Positions 1-8,587 are shown, counted from the stretch's first letter. The stretch: DNA of 64,000 nucleotides from Bacteroidales bacterium (GCA_016285355.1 JAEEQP010000001.1:103853-167852), one strand, 5' to 3'. Translations and numbers: made by a program. Notes: a model not told the origin generated them from the letters alone.

Positions 1-1835
1 GTAAGTCGTAACAGGAAATCGGGAAAGTCGCCGCCATTCTCATACTTTGAACGATGCAAAGCACTGCCAACATTTGACACTCCGTAATATGATGCAGCAA
101 CGCCGTTTACAATATGAGATTTCTTTGCATAATGATCCTCAAGCAATTGTTCCAAGAATTCTTTCTCCTCAACAGAAAACCGATCCCAAGCAATTTTGTT
201 TTTGAATGATTCGAACAATTGATCATTCATTAAAACATCAATTTGATTACAACCAGAGACTTTGACGGACCATTTTATTCCAGATGACTTTTGCGTTTTG
301 GACGTGGTTTCAGATACTTCTAATGCAGGGAAATAATTCTCTCTGTAATTACGAAGTCTTTCACTCCATTCTTCGGTCATTGTTACCGTCAATTTCTTCA
401 AGTTGGTATTATCGCAATTGGAATACTCCATTTGACCATCATCATCCAAAAATCCACACAAATATTGCATTCTTGATTGGGTCGTGTTGACATAAGCAAC
501 CATTGCATCCAAATCCTTAAGTTTCAACAACCTCAAGTCTTCAAACGCCTTCATATCCAATTCTTTTGCCCCAAATTGATATTCCAAAATCTTGTTTTTC
601 CCATTCACCACTTCTTTTATGATTCCTTGGTCAATCAAATCAGCCTTGATTACACGTATCTGTGTTTGCTTCAAATTGGTGGCTTTCATCAATCCCCTTT
701 CACCAAGAGGTTCTTCCTTCAGCGCTTCAATGGCTTTCAAATACTTTTCTTTTGAAGGTCTTGCTCCTTCTATGAAAGAGTTGGGGAGTTTGTAATCTTC
801 TTCTATGCCATTTTCATCTTTGGTTTCGTTATAGAACAAAATGATTGTTGTAGGCTTTCCGTCTCGTCCAGCACGTCCGATTTCCTGATAGTAATGAATT
901 GGGGATGCTGGAATCTGGGTATGAATAATGAAACGAATATCGGGTTTATCAATGCCCATTCCCAAAGCATTCGTTGAAACGACACATTTGAAACGGTTTT
1001 GCATCAATCCATTTTCAATGTCTTTTCTGGTGTCCGCATCATGTCCCGCGTTATAGTTAATAGCCTTTATTCCATTGGATGACAACCATTTCGCATAAAT
1101 CTCTGTATCAACACGAGTGCCTGTATAAATCAAACCTGTTCCATCAAGATTGTTCAAGTTTTGAGCCAGCCAAACCAGTTTTTCATCTTCGGAGTGAACC
1201 TTAATTACATACAAATGAAAATTATTGCGAACCAAAGAACCTCTAATCGTGGTTAACCTACCACCAATTTGTCGCTCAATATCATTTTGGACTCTTTTTG
1301 TCGCAGTTGCAGTTGTAGCTAAAACAGGCAAACTTTGAGGAAGTAATTTCACCAAATTGATGATATGTCGGAAAGCTGGTCTGAAATCGTGTCCCCATAC
1401 AGATATGGTATGTGCTTCATCAATGACAACCATGGAAAGATTCATCTTTCGAGTAGCCTCAATCCATTCTTGGTTTTCTTGTCGTTCGGGAGCAATGTAC
1501 AAAATCTTGATCTTGCCAGCCAATGCTTCTTGTATGGTATTGGAATTTTCCTCTGATGATTGTTCTGAATTAATATATTTGGCGGGAATACCCCTAGAAT
1601 TCAACGCTTTTACTTGATCACGCATTAACGCGATTAGAGGGGAGAAAATAACCGTAATGCCAGAAAATTGTGTTGCAGGATATTGGTAACATAGCGATTT
1701 CCCAAAACCTGTCCGTTGAATCATCAATATGCGTTCGCCATTGAGAATACGCTGAATTGCCTCCCATTGCTCATCATAAAAATGGTCGATCCCGAATATT
1801 CGCTTTAGTTTTATCTCAGCCTCCTCACGATTCAT
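1..1835 (-). CDS. RecQ-family ATP-dependent DNA helicase (3' end cut by window edge)
   Basis: An open frame runs without a stop from the ATG at 1835 to the left edge, giving at least 611 residues. The N-terminal half carries a complete superfamily 2 helicase core: Walker A TGFGKSLCYQYPA near residue 45, Walker B DEAH (VVIDEAH) near residue 137, and motif VI QEIGRAGRDGKP near residue 315, which is diagnostic of RecQ. RecQ helicases unwind DNA 3' to 5' in recombination and fork repair. The C-terminal part visible here (for example LHRSKYENGGDFPDFLL) is the kind of extension seen in long Bacteroidota RecQ paralogues rather than an obvious HRDC domain. A -7 element lies at 1854-1861, just before the ATG, which supports the start. 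The function is well supported; the specific role of this paralogue is unknown. Confidence 0.9.
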   Translation of the reverse strand, partial: MNREEAEIKLKRIFGIDHFYDEQWEAIQRILNGERILMIQRTGFGKSLCYQYPATQFSGITVIFSPLIALMRDQVKALNSRGIPAKYINSEQSSEENSNTIQEALAGKIKILYIAPERQENQEWIEATRKMNLSMVVIDEAHTISVWGHDFRPAFRHIINLVKLLPQSLPVLATTATATKRVQNDIERQIGGRLTTIRGSLVRNNFHLYVIKVHSEDEKLVWLAQNLNNLDGTGLIYTGTRVDTEIYAKWLSSNGIKAINYNAGHDADTRKDIENGLMQNRFKCVVSTNALGMGIDKPDIRFIIHTQIPASPIHYYQEIGRAGRDGKPTTIILFYNETKDENGIEEDYKLPNSFIEGARPSKEKYLKAIEALKEEPLGERGLMKATNLKQTQIRVIKADLIDQGIIKEVVNGKNKILEYQFGAKELDMKAFEDLRLLKLKDLDAMVAYVNTTQSRMQYLCGFLDDDGQMEYSNCDNTNLKKLTVTMTEEWSERLRNYRENYFPALEVSETTSKTQKSSGIKWSVKVSGCNQIDVLMNDQLFESFKNKIAWDRFSVEEKEFLEQLLEDHYAKKSHIVNGVAASYYGVSNVGSALHRSKYENGGDFPDFLLRL

Positions 1836-1853
1836 CGATAACAGATTTTTCTG

Positions 1854-1861
1854 CAAAAATA
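1854..1861 (-). promoter_or_regulatory. -7 promoter element (TATTTTTG) of the RecQ gene
   Basis: On the minus strand TATTTTTG matches the Bacteroidota -7 consensus TAnnTTTG and lies 18 bases before the ATG at 1835. Confidence 0.7.
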
Positions 1862-1891
1862 GAAAATTCCTCTTATAAAAACCACCTTGAT

Positions 1892-2335
1892 TTATAATAC
1901 CTGCGCCGTATGGTTCTTCGTGTCCACTTTGCCAATGGCATCAATGATAACACCTTCTTCGTCAATGACATAGGTGGTACGAAGTGTGCCTTCAGTAACC
2001 TTGCCGTACATCTTCTTTTCGCCCCAAGCTTCGTAAGCTTTAAGGATGGTCAGGTCGGTGTCGGCGATGAGATGGAAAGGCAGGTTGTATTTGGCAATGA
2101 AGTTTTGGTGAGACTTGGCACTATCGCGGCTGACACCCAGCACATTATAGCCCAATGAGAGAAAACGTTCGTGGTTGTCGCGCAGGTCGCAGGCCTCGGC
2201 GGTGCAGCCAGGCGTGCTGTCCTTGGGATAAAAGTAAAGCACTAATTTCTTTCCAGCAAAATCCGTCAGTTTAACGAGGTTGCCGTTCTCGTCTTGCCCT
2301 TCAAAGTAAGGGGCTTTTGTTCCTTTTTGTAGCAT
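1892..2335 (-). CDS. bcp: Thioredoxin-dependent thiol peroxidase, Bcp/PrxQ type
   Basis: This 147-residue peroxiredoxin reduces hydrogen and organic peroxides with electrons from thioredoxin in the cytoplasm. The peroxidatic cysteine is in PKDSTPGCTAEACDLRDN (about residues 37-54), and the resolving cysteine five residues later gives the CxxxxC pattern typical of Bcp. The length is normal for the family. The start is the ATG at 2335. It lies 36 bp downstream of the GIY-YIG gene in the same direction and has no clear promoter of its own, so read-through from the HigA unit is possible. Confidence in the family is high. Confidence 0.93.
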   Translation of the reverse strand: MLQKGTKAPYFEGQDENGNLVKLTDFAGKKLVLYFYPKDSTPGCTAEACDLRDNHERFLSLGYNVLGVSRDSAKSHQNFIAKYNLPFHLIADTDLTILKAYEAWGEKKMYGKVTEGTLRTTYVIDEEGVIIDAIGKVDTKNHTAQVL

Positions 2336-2371
2336 GGTTTGATTGTTATTTAAATAGTTCTTCGATGTTCA

Positions 2372-3013
2372 TCATTCCGCTTCTTCTATCGGATATGTTT
2401 CATCGTACAATTCCGATAGGTCACGACCAGATTCTTTTACCTTCCAATACGGTGTGGGTTGTACCGAATAGGACTTACCTAAAATCTCTGTAGTAATTGG
2501 TGTGAGGGTGGTTAATTTTCCATTGTATTGCACATGCTTTTGGTCAATCACCGCACAAGTAATGGTTTCATCTGGCTTATACACCAACACATCCCCTGTA
2601 TGAAGACCCATATCAAGGAAATGTAAAGGCGGACGCTTGGTCTTTGACTTTTCCTGAGCGGCTTTATCTTCCGGGGTCAAATCATTCTCTATTTCTTGGG
2701 TAACTTCAGCAGTCACATCTTCATGTTGGAATAATTCAAGGATGGCGACAGCTTGTTCGGGAGCAATACGGAAAAACTCCCTGTTGGCATTTACTCTTTG
2801 AGGTGCAAAAGCTGTATGCAATGCTTTTTCAATTTTGGCACACTCTGATTTCTTCACACGGCAAGCAAACTTACAATCAAAAGGCAACGGTACCCCTGTT
2901 GTATACAACTCCTTTAATCGCGCATCCATTTCAGAGCGCTCGGTCATACCGATTTTGACCATACCCGGCATACTTGGGTTTGTCAAAACATATACTATTC
3001 CTTGTTCTTTCAT
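2372..3013 (-). CDS. GIY-YIG (T5orf172/MUG113-like) nuclease fused to a RAMA-like domain
   Basis: From the ATG at 3013 this is a 213-residue protein; an upstream TTG at 3037 is possible but less likely. The N-terminus (IVYVLTNPSMPGMVKIG, then residues up to about 95 including EKALHTAF and REFF) matches the T5orf172/MUG113 branch of the GIY-YIG endonuclease fold, here with YVL...VKIG as the core motif. The C-terminal 80 residues (LHTGDVLVYK ... CAVIDQKHVQYNGK ... LTPITTEILG ... PTPYWKVKESGRDLSELYDE) have the pattern of the RAMA domain found in restriction-linked proteins and thought to read modified DNA. A glutamate- and lysine-rich linker joins them. It is the second gene of a unit headed by a HigA-type regulator, 36 bp upstream. 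A nuclease with a DNA-modification reader, controlled by an antitoxin-like repressor, is an inference from context. Confidence 0.75.
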   Translation of the reverse strand: MKEQGIVYVLTNPSMPGMVKIGMTERSEMDARLKELYTTGVPLPFDCKFACRVKKSECAKIEKALHTAFAPQRVNANREFFRIAPEQAVAILELFQHEDVTAEVTQEIENDLTPEDKAAQEKSKTKRPPLHFLDMGLHTGDVLVYKPDETITCAVIDQKHVQYNGKLTTLTPITTEILGKSYSVQPTPYWKVKESGRDLSELYDETYPIEEAE

Positions 3014-3049
3014 ATCATTGTTTTTTCTATCTATCAAACATCTTTTTTA

Positions 3050-3361
3050 TCACAGCACAGCTGCAATCTTTCTAATCCCTTTCAAAACATCAGCTACCGA
3101 CTTGTCCTTACGCGTGGTCTGCATGTTGTATTTCATTTGCAAATACATTAAAGCATCGGCAGGAATATCGAGTGCGGCCTCAAACATTAGCGCAGTCTTA
3201 GCTGTCAGTGAGCGACGACCGTTCAATATCTCGTTGACTACCGAATAGGTAAGACCAACGCTCTCAGCGAGTTGTCGTTGAGTGATGCCGCGTGCCTCTA
3301 TTTCGTCTTTTAGCACCTCTCCAGGATGTGTGGGGAATGCCCCGTAGTCTAAATTTTCCAC
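3050..3361 (-). CDS. HigA-type XRE-family antitoxin/regulator without a HigB partner
   Basis: This 103-residue protein begins with the classic HigA signature (FPTHPGEVLKDEI at residues 9-21), followed by an XRE helix-turn-helix (TQRQLAESVGLTYSVVNEILNGRRSLTAKTAL). In this family the protein neutralises a RelE-fold toxin and represses its own promoter. The only start in this frame is a GTG at 3361. No HigB-like toxin gene is upstream or downstream: upstream is the divergent ferredoxin gene, downstream the GIY-YIG/RAMA gene. Two perfect palindromes sit directly upstream of its -7 element and are likely operators. It may regulate the nuclease gene rather than act as a classic antitoxin. Confidence 0.85.
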   Translation of the reverse strand: MENLDYGAFPTHPGEVLKDEIEARGITQRQLAESVGLTYSVVNEILNGRRSLTAKTALMFEAALDIPADALMYLQMKYNMQTTRKDKSVADVLKGIRKIAAVL

Positions 3362-3384
3362 AATGATTCATTTAATTAAGAACG

Positions 3385-3426
3385 CAAAAGTAATACTATT
3401 TTTCAATAGTTCGCAATTTTTGCGAA
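3385..3426 (-). promoter_or_regulatory. HigA promoter with two adjacent palindromic operator candidates
   Basis: The minus-strand -7 element TACTTTTG is at 3385-3392. Immediately upstream of it are ACTATT-TTTC-AATAGT (3395-3410) and TTCGCAA-TTT-TTGCGAA (3410-3426), both perfect inverted repeats. They cover the -10 to -40 region, which is where an autorepressing antitoxin would bind. Confidence 0.6.
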
Positions 3427-3494
3427 TTTTTTCGTTTGACAACAGTTAATAAACCATATTGCTGTTTTATTTGTTTGACTGCCGAAAAAAAGAG

Positions 3495-3502
3495 TACTTT
3501 TG
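3495..3502 (+). promoter_or_regulatory. -7 promoter element (TACTTTTG) that sets the start of the ferredoxin gene
   Basis: TACTTTTG lies 14 bases before the ATG at 3517, with a TTTG-like -33 element near 3471. An in-frame start at 3436 would lie upstream of this promoter and is therefore rejected. Confidence 0.75.
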
Positions 3503-3516
3503 CCAAAAATTTCCCA

Positions 3517-4335
3517 ATGAAAAAATACAAGACAGGCATCATTCTATTCTTGGTCTTCGAGGCCATTGCTATTTCATTGTGGCTTACTTCGGGCAATCTA
3601 TTCTTCCTGCTAAACTTCACTTACATAGGCACCTGCATTGCGGTTGGGGATATACTTATGGTGAAGAAATGGAAATACGCCCGCGAGTTTGTCCAGTTCG
3701 CCGTGGGAAGCTATATGCTCGTGTTCCTCGGACTGATTTGTCACGAGAACATGCAAATGGAAGGCTTTTGGTACTACCTTTTTTCTGGATTTTTCGGGGC
3801 AGGAGTGCTGCATTACGCCATCGCCAAAATTTTCGGTCCACTATTGTTCGGACGTGGATGGTGCGGCTATGCCTGCTGGACTGCTATGATTCTCGATTTG
3901 CTTCCCTACAAAACGCCTGCAAGTCCAAGAAAGAGCATAGGATGGATACGCTATGTCATGTTTGGCCTGTCACTTGCCTTGGTCGTTCTGCTCATGTACT
4001 TGGGCAAAGCCAACAAAACCACTATGTTTTATCTTTTCGTGGCGGGGAACGTGTTGTATTACGCGGTCGGAATCATCCTTGCCTTGGCTCTAAAAGACAA
4101 CCGCGCCTTCTGCAAATATATTTGTCCGATAACGGTTTTCTTGAAGCCGATGAGCTATTTCTCTTGGCTCCGCATCAAATGCGACGAGGAAAAATGCATC
4201 CACTGCGGCAAATGCTTGAAGGTCTGTCCGATGGATGTGGAAGTCAACCGTAATGCGCGCAACCGAAAGAATGCCACCGAGTGCATCCTTTGCCAAAAGT
4301 GCAAGAAAACCTGTCCTGTTAAAGCTTTGAAATAA
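3517..4335 (+). CDS. NapH/polyferredoxin-like 4Fe-4S membrane protein
   Basis: From the promoter-supported ATG at 3517 the product has 272 residues. About five hydrophobic segments span residues 7-25, 31-45, 60-80, 145-165 and 170-190. In between lies a conserved cysteine pair motif (GRGWCGYACW near residue 115) and, after the last segment, CKYICPITVFLKP, the hallmark of NapH/CcoG/YccM-type polyferredoxins. The cytoplasmic tail carries two 4Fe-4S motifs, CIHCGKCLKVCP and CILCQKCKKTCP. Such proteins move electrons across or along the membrane between quinol and soluble partners. No partner enzyme is adjacent, so the substrate is unknown. Confidence 0.85.
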   Translation: MKKYKTGIILFLVFEAIAISLWLTSGNLFFLLNFTYIGTCIAVGDILMVKKWKYAREFVQFAVGSYMLVFLGLICHENMQMEGFWYYLFSGFFGAGVLHYAIAKIFGPLLFGRGWCGYACWTAMILDLLPYKTPASPRKSIGWIRYVMFGLSLALVVLLMYLGKANKTTMFYLFVAGNVLYYAVGIILALALKDNRAFCKYICPITVFLKPMSYFSWLRIKCDEEKCIHCGKCLKVCPMDVEVNRNARNRKNATECILCQKCKKTCPVKALK

Positions 4336-4359
4336 GCCTGCATTATTGTTCTTCGCGAC

Positions 4360-5628
4360 ATGTATAAAGAAAGAAAAACGCTATTGCTGACATGGGTTCT
4401 CGTGCTTTTTGCGGGGGCGGTTTTTGCCCAAGAGCATCCGCGTGTGTTGTTCATCGGCAACAGCTACACGCAGTCCAACAACCTTCCGCAAATGGTTGCC
4501 GATATTGCGCAGAGCATGGGTGATACGATGACATATACCAGCAACACCCCCAGCGCTTGCACTTTCGAGATGCACTGCCACAACCAATCGATGAACTTGA
4601 TTTGTGAAGGCGGCTGGGATTTCGTGGTGATGCAGGAGCAAAGCCAACTTCCGGCATTTCCCATGGATTCGGTTGAGCTGTATGTGTTTCCTTTTGCGCA
4701 ACAGTTAGTGGATTCCATTTATGCCCACAATCCTTGTGCCGAGCCGATGTTTTACATGACTTGGGGCCGCAAGAACGGCGATACAGAGTTTGGCTACCCG
4801 CCTATGGATACTTACGAGGGCATGGACAGCCTTCTTTACGCGCGTTACATGCAGATGGGCGAGGACAACGACGCATCAGTGTGTCCTGTGGGCCGCGTGT
4901 GGCACTATCTCCGTGACCATAATGCAGAAATCGAGCTTTACATGACGGACGGAAGCCATCCCACTTTGGCGGGAACTTATGCTGCCGCTTGTGCGTTTTA
5001 CACCATGTTTTATGGCCGCGACCCCGACAGCATCAGTCACAATGCTGGTCTTGATGAAAACACGGCTCATGCCATTCGTTTTGCTACGCATAAGGTTGTG
5101 TACGACTCCCTTTGGAAATGGCAACGCCCCTTGCCGAAGGCAGATTTTGTAGTTGATAGTGTGGATTTTCTCAATGTCCGTTTTGTGAGCAAAGCCAAGC
5201 ATTTCCAAGAACAGGAATGGTTTTTCAGCGATGGCGAGACTCTGCAGACCAATGACACAATGGTTTGGCACACTTTTCCCGAGAGTGGTATCTATCTCGT
5301 AAAGCAAGTTGTGAGTCGACATTGCATGGTTGATACCAAGTCGTGGTTTGTCCGCGTGGAAGCACCATCGGTAGGTGTTGTAGAGAAAGAAAACTTGTCG
5401 GAAATTTCAATCAGCCCCAATCCCGCCAATGATGAAGTGGTGCTGCATCTGCCCGAAGGGATGGTGGCCGAAGTTGTTCTTTATAGTATAGATGGTCACG
5501 AAATGTTGCGGAAGGAAATGAAAAATCCCTGCAACGCCATTGCGTTACAAGGATTTCCAAGTGGATTTTATGTGCTGAAAGTCGTCACACTGCAAGGCAC
5601 CGTTTTGAGGCGGCTCATCAAACGATGA
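4360..5628 (+). CDS. Secreted SGNH/GDSL-type hydrolase (DUF4886-like) with T9SS sorting domain
   Basis: The 422-residue product starts with a signal peptide (about residues 1-23, ending VFAQ). The SGNH fold is shown by block I FIGNSYT with candidate nucleophile Ser35 and by block V DGSHPT with Asp197 and His200. A following beta-rich part (about 255-340) resembles a PKD/immunoglobulin module. The last 75 residues begin ISISPNPANDEV and end VLRRLIKR, which is a T9SS type A sorting domain that directs export and surface anchoring. The likely activity is hydrolysis of an ester on a glycan or glycoconjugate; the substrate cannot be read from sequence. It lies 24 bp after the ferredoxin gene and may share its transcript. 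Confidence 0.85.
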   Translation: MYKERKTLLLTWVLVLFAGAVFAQEHPRVLFIGNSYTQSNNLPQMVADIAQSMGDTMTYTSNTPSACTFEMHCHNQSMNLICEGGWDFVVMQEQSQLPAFPMDSVELYVFPFAQQLVDSIYAHNPCAEPMFYMTWGRKNGDTEFGYPPMDTYEGMDSLLYARYMQMGEDNDASVCPVGRVWHYLRDHNAEIELYMTDGSHPTLAGTYAAACAFYTMFYGRDPDSISHNAGLDENTAHAIRFATHKVVYDSLWKWQRPLPKADFVVDSVDFLNVRFVSKAKHFQEQEWFFSDGETLQTNDTMVWHTFPESGIYLVKQVVSRHCMVDTKSWFVRVEAPSVGVVEKENLSEISISPNPANDEVVLHLPEGMVAEVVLYSIDGHEMLRKEMKNPCNAIALQGFPSGFYVLKVVTLQGTVLRRLIKR

Positions 5629-5660
5629 GATGCTTATGTCCCATCTATCGAAAAAAACAC

Positions 5661-5668
5661 TACTTTTG
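5661..5668 (+). promoter_or_regulatory. -7 promoter element (TACTTTTG) of sdhC
   Basis: TACTTTTG matches TAnnTTTG and lies 20 bases before the sdhC ATG. It probably drives sdhCAB. Confidence 0.7.
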
Positions 5669-5688
5669 CACTCAAATTATCTTTCAGT

Positions 5689-6336
5689 ATGAATCTCCCA
5701 AAAATCCACTCCATCAGCAAGAAAATCGTTGTGGCACTGCTTGGTGTCTTTTTGAGTATTTTCCTGCTGTTCCATGCAGCCGCCAACCTGCTCATCCTGC
5801 GTAACGACGGCGGCGAATGGTACAACGCCTTCTGCGATTTCATGGGCACAAACTATGTCGTCAAAGTGTTTGAAATCATTTTGTTAGGCACGTTTTTGCT
5901 CCACATCGTCCTATCGATTTGGTTGGCCATCACCAACAAACGGGCGCGACCTGTTGGCTATCACAAAGCTCAGTGTAGCAAGACGCACACAGGCTCGAAA
6001 CTGCAAGTATGGACAGGCATCCTTATCATCGTCTGTCTCATTGCGCATTTCATGGACTTTTATTTCGTGAAAATCGGCCTCGTGGACGGTAACCTCAACT
6101 TCTATGAGCAGGCGCGAGAGAAGTTCCAAGTACCGCACATTGCCATTGCATATTTGATATTCTTTGTTGTGGTTTGGTTCCACATGCGCCACGGTTTTGC
6201 GGCCATGTTCCAGACATTAGGTCTATACAATTATAAATACGGCAAGGCCATCGAGATTATCGGCATCATATTCGCCACGGTCGTCTGCCTGATGTTCGCC
6301 GTTGTTGTTATCGTCACATTCTTTCAAGCCGCTTGA
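5689..6336 (+). CDS. sdhC: Succinate dehydrogenase/fumarate reductase cytochrome b subunit
   Basis: This 215-residue protein has five hydrophobic segments (about residues 13-33, 60-82, 105-128, 150-172 and 183-212) and several histidines in or next to them (for example HAAANL, HIVLSI, HFMDFY, HMRHGF) that can bind the two hemes of a b558-type di-heme anchor. It is the single membrane subunit of the Bacteroides/Wolinella-type complex, which links succinate/fumarate conversion to the menaquinone pool. The flavoprotein and iron-sulfur genes follow in the same direction, so the role is clear from both sequence and context. The gap to sdhA is 212 bp and is filled with palindromic repeats. Confidence 0.93.
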   Translation: MNLPKIHSISKKIVVALLGVFLSIFLLFHAAANLLILRNDGGEWYNAFCDFMGTNYVVKVFEIILLGTFLLHIVLSIWLAITNKRARPVGYHKAQCSKTHTGSKLQVWTGILIIVCLIAHFMDFYFVKIGLVDGNLNFYEQAREKFQVPHIAIAYLIFFVVVWFHMRHGFAAMFQTLGLYNYKYGKAIEIIGIIFATVVCLMFAVVVIVTFFQAA

Positions 6337-6373
6337 AATAATATAATAATGAGCAAATTCAGTTTACATAATA

Positions 6374-6535
6374 GACGCAAGACTACGAGACGTGAAACTT
6401 AACATCGCTTTGCGTCATCGCGAGGCACGAAGCGATCCAGGGTTGAAAATGAAACCCTAAATGGATTGCTTCGTCGTTCCTCCTCGCAATGACGCGAAGC
6501 GGCAGAAAAGTCCCGCAGTCCCGTGTTGCGCGTCA
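6374..6535. repeat. Nested palindromic repeats between sdhC and sdhA
   Basis: The core at 6406-6501 is a long imperfect hairpin: the left arm carries GCGTCATCGCGAGG and GCGATCCA, the right arm TGGATTGCTTCG and CCTCGCAATGACGC, with a small GGGTT/AACCC hairpin in the loop. Flanking it are two copies of a second repeat type built from GACnCnAGACT/CGGGAC-like units (6374-6398 and 6508-6535) in opposite orientation. Repeats of this sort are REP-like elements; here the whole sdhC-sdhA spacer consists of them. Confidence 0.8.
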
Positions 6536-6548
6536 AAAAACATAGATA

Positions 6549-8507
6549 ATGAATTTAGATCCCAAAATACCAGCCGGTCCGCTCGCTGAAAAATGGACCA
6601 ACTACAAAGCCTCGCAGAAATTGGTCAACCCAGCCAACAAGCGCAAACTCGATATCATCGTGGTAGGCACAGGCTTGGCAGGAGCCTCGGCAGCCGCTTC
6701 GTTGGGAGCCTTGGGCTTCAATGTGGATATTTTCTGCATCCAAGACTCACCGCGCCGCGCCCATAGCATCGCTGCCCAAGGTGGCATCAATGCGGCCAAA
6801 AACTACCAAAATGACGGTGACAGTGTGGAACGCCTCTTCCGCGACACCATCAAGGGCGGTGACTATCGCGCTCGCGAGGCCAATGTGTACCGTTTGGCAG
6901 AAGTCAGTGGAGCTATCATCGACCAATGTGTGGCTCAAGGTGTGCCCTTCGCCCGTGACTATGGCGGATTGCTTGACAACCGTTCGTTCGGTGGCGCACA
7001 AGTTAGTAGAACCTTCTACGCCAAAGGCCAGACCGGGCAACAACTTTTGCTTGGTGCTTATGGTGCCTTGAGTCGTGAGATTGCTCGTGGCACCGTGAAA
7101 TTCCACGAACGCCGTGAGATGATGGATTTGGTTGTGGTCGATGGTCGTGCAAGAGGTATCATCGTCCGCAATCTCGTCACTGGTGACTTGGAACGCTATG
7201 CCGCCCATGCTGTGGTGTTGGCCACTGGCGGCTATGGCAACCTTTATTACCTCTCCACCAACGCCATGAACAGCAACGGCAGTGCGGCATGGGTGTGTCA
7301 CCGCAAAGGTGCTGCCTTCGCCAATCCCTGTTATGTGCAGATTCACCCGACTTGCATTCCTGTCCACGGAGACTACCAGTCGAAGCTCACACTGATGAGC
7401 GAGAGCCTCCGTAACGATGGCCGCATTTGGGTGCCCAAAAAAAAGGAAGATGCCGAAGCCATCCGTGCAGGCAAGTTGAGAGCCATCGACATTCCAGAAG
7501 AAGACCGCGACTATTATTTGGAACGCCGTTATCCCGCCTTTGGCAATCTCGTCCCGCGTGACGTGGCCAGTCGTGCCGCCAAGGAACGCTGCGATGCAGG
7601 CTATGGCGTGGGCACAGGTTATGCTGTCTACCTCGATTTCGCTGATGCCATACAACGCCTTGGAAAAGAGGCCGTTGAGCAAAAATACGGTAACCTTTTC
7701 CAGATGTACCAAAAAATCACGGACGAGAACCCATACGAAACTCCGATGATGATTTACCCTGCCATCCATTACACTATGGGCGGTCTCTGGGTCGACTACG
7801 AATTGCAAACTACTATCCCCGGACTTTTCGCTGCTGGCGAGGCCAACTTCTCCGACCACGGTGCCAACCGTCTCGGTGCCTCTGCCTTGATGCAGGGACT
7901 GGCTGATGGATATTTCGTGTTGCCTTATACTTTGCAGAACTACCTTGCTGACCAGATTAATGTGGGCAAGATTTCCTCTACATCACCCAAATTTGATGCG
8001 GCAGAAGAGGCGGTTCGAAAAAGGATCGACACACTATTAAACACGGCCCTTCGACAGGCTCAGGGACCTTCAAACTTGAAAACCGTTGACCATTTTCACA
8101 AAGCTTTAGGTAAGATTATGTGGGAATACTGCGGCATGGCACGCAACACAGAGAGCCTTACCAAAGCCAAGGAACTGGTTTCTGAATTGGAAGACGAGTT
8201 CTGGAAATCGGTTTTCGTGCCTGGCATAGCCAACGAATTCAACCCCGAGTTAGAGAAAGCCTGCCGATTGGAAGACTACTTCGAGCTGGCGCAACTCGTC
8301 ATAGCCGATGCCTTGCACCGCGAGGAATCTTGTGGTGGCCATTTCCGCACCGAGCACCAGACCGCTGACGGTGAGACCCTCCGCGACGACGAGCATTTCA
8401 TGTACGTGGCGGCGTGGGCATACCAAGGTCACGGCCAGCCCGAGACCATGGAGAAAGAGCCGCTCAATTACGAACACATTCAAATCGCCACCCGAAATTA
8501 TAAATAG
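6549..8507 (+). CDS. sdhA: Succinate dehydrogenase/fumarate reductase flavoprotein subunit
   Basis: The 652-residue subunit binds FAD covalently and carries the succinate/fumarate active site. Visible motifs are the Rossmann motif [16 protein letters not shown] (about 37-52), the FAD-attachment loop [12 protein letters not shown] (about 75-86), the substrate-binding region HPTCIP (about 263) and the C-terminal FAD-site segment [23 protein letters not shown] (partly quoted). The length and order match the Bacteroides FrdA/SdhA class. An oddity is a short stretch near residues 500-510 ([10 protein letters not shown]) encoded by a copy of a dispersed palindromic repeat at 8045-8070, inserted in frame in the helical C-terminal region. 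The sdhB gene follows after another repeat. Confidence 0.96.
   Translation: MNLDPKIPAGPLAEKWTNYKASQKLVNPANKRKLDIIVVGTGLAGASAAASLGALGFNVDIFCIQDSPRRAHSIAAQGGINAAKNYQNDGDSVERLFRDTIKGGDYRAREANVYRLAEVSGAIIDQCVAQGVPFARDYGGLLDNRSFGGAQVSRTFYAKGQTGQQLLLGAYGALSREIARGTVKFHERREMMDLVVVDGRARGIIVRNLVTGDLERYAAHAVVLATGGYGNLYYLSTNAMNSNGSAAWVCHRKGAAFANPCYVQIHPTCIPVHGDYQSKLTLMSESLRNDGRIWVPKKKEDAEAIRAGKLRAIDIPEEDRDYYLERRYPAFGNLVPRDVASRAAKERCDAGYGVGTGYAVYLDFADAIQRLGKEAVEQKYGNLFQMYQKITDENPYETPMMIYPAIHYTMGGLWVDYELQTTIPGLFAAGEANFSDHGANRLGASALMQGLADGYFVLPYTLQNYLADQINVGKISSTSPKFDAAEEAVRKRIDTLLNTALRQAQGPSNLKTVDHFHKALGKIMWEYCGMARNTESLTKAKELVSELEDEFWKSVFVPGIANEFNPELEKACRLEDYFELAQLVIADALHREESCGGHFRTEHQTADGETLRDDEHFMYVAAWAYQGHGQPETMEKEPLNYEHIQIATRNYK
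8045..8070 (+). repeat. Palindromic repeat (TTCGACAGGCTCAGGGAC type) in frame inside sdhA
   Basis: This 26-bp copy carries the core TTCGACAGGCTCAGGGAC, shared with copies at 12290-12315, 38636-38698 and 44203-44226 and with variants at 9615-9636, 25811-25836 and 51261-51280. It is translated as part of SdhA (RQAQGPS). Confidence 0.85.
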
Positions 8508-8575
8508 ACACGAGACACGAGACTGCGAGACACGAGTCGTTGCCCCGCGTCCCGAAGTCCCGCGTCTCGAGTCAA
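8507..8575. repeat. GACACGAGAC-type inverted repeat between sdhA and sdhB
   Basis: The left part repeats units such as GACACGAGACTGCGAGAC; the right part carries the inverted units GCGTCCCG, AGTCCCGCGTCTCG. The same architecture recurs at 16839-16913 and 36504-36579 and, degraded, around 6374-6535. It starts at the sdhA stop codon and ends 13 bases before sdhB. Confidence 0.8.
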
Positions 8576-8587
8576 AAAAAGAGAATC

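Noticed and set aside
6747..7859. Long open frame (370 codons) antisense to sdhA
   Set aside because: It is the mirror of a strongly coding frame with perfect SdhA motifs; its translation shows no family pattern.
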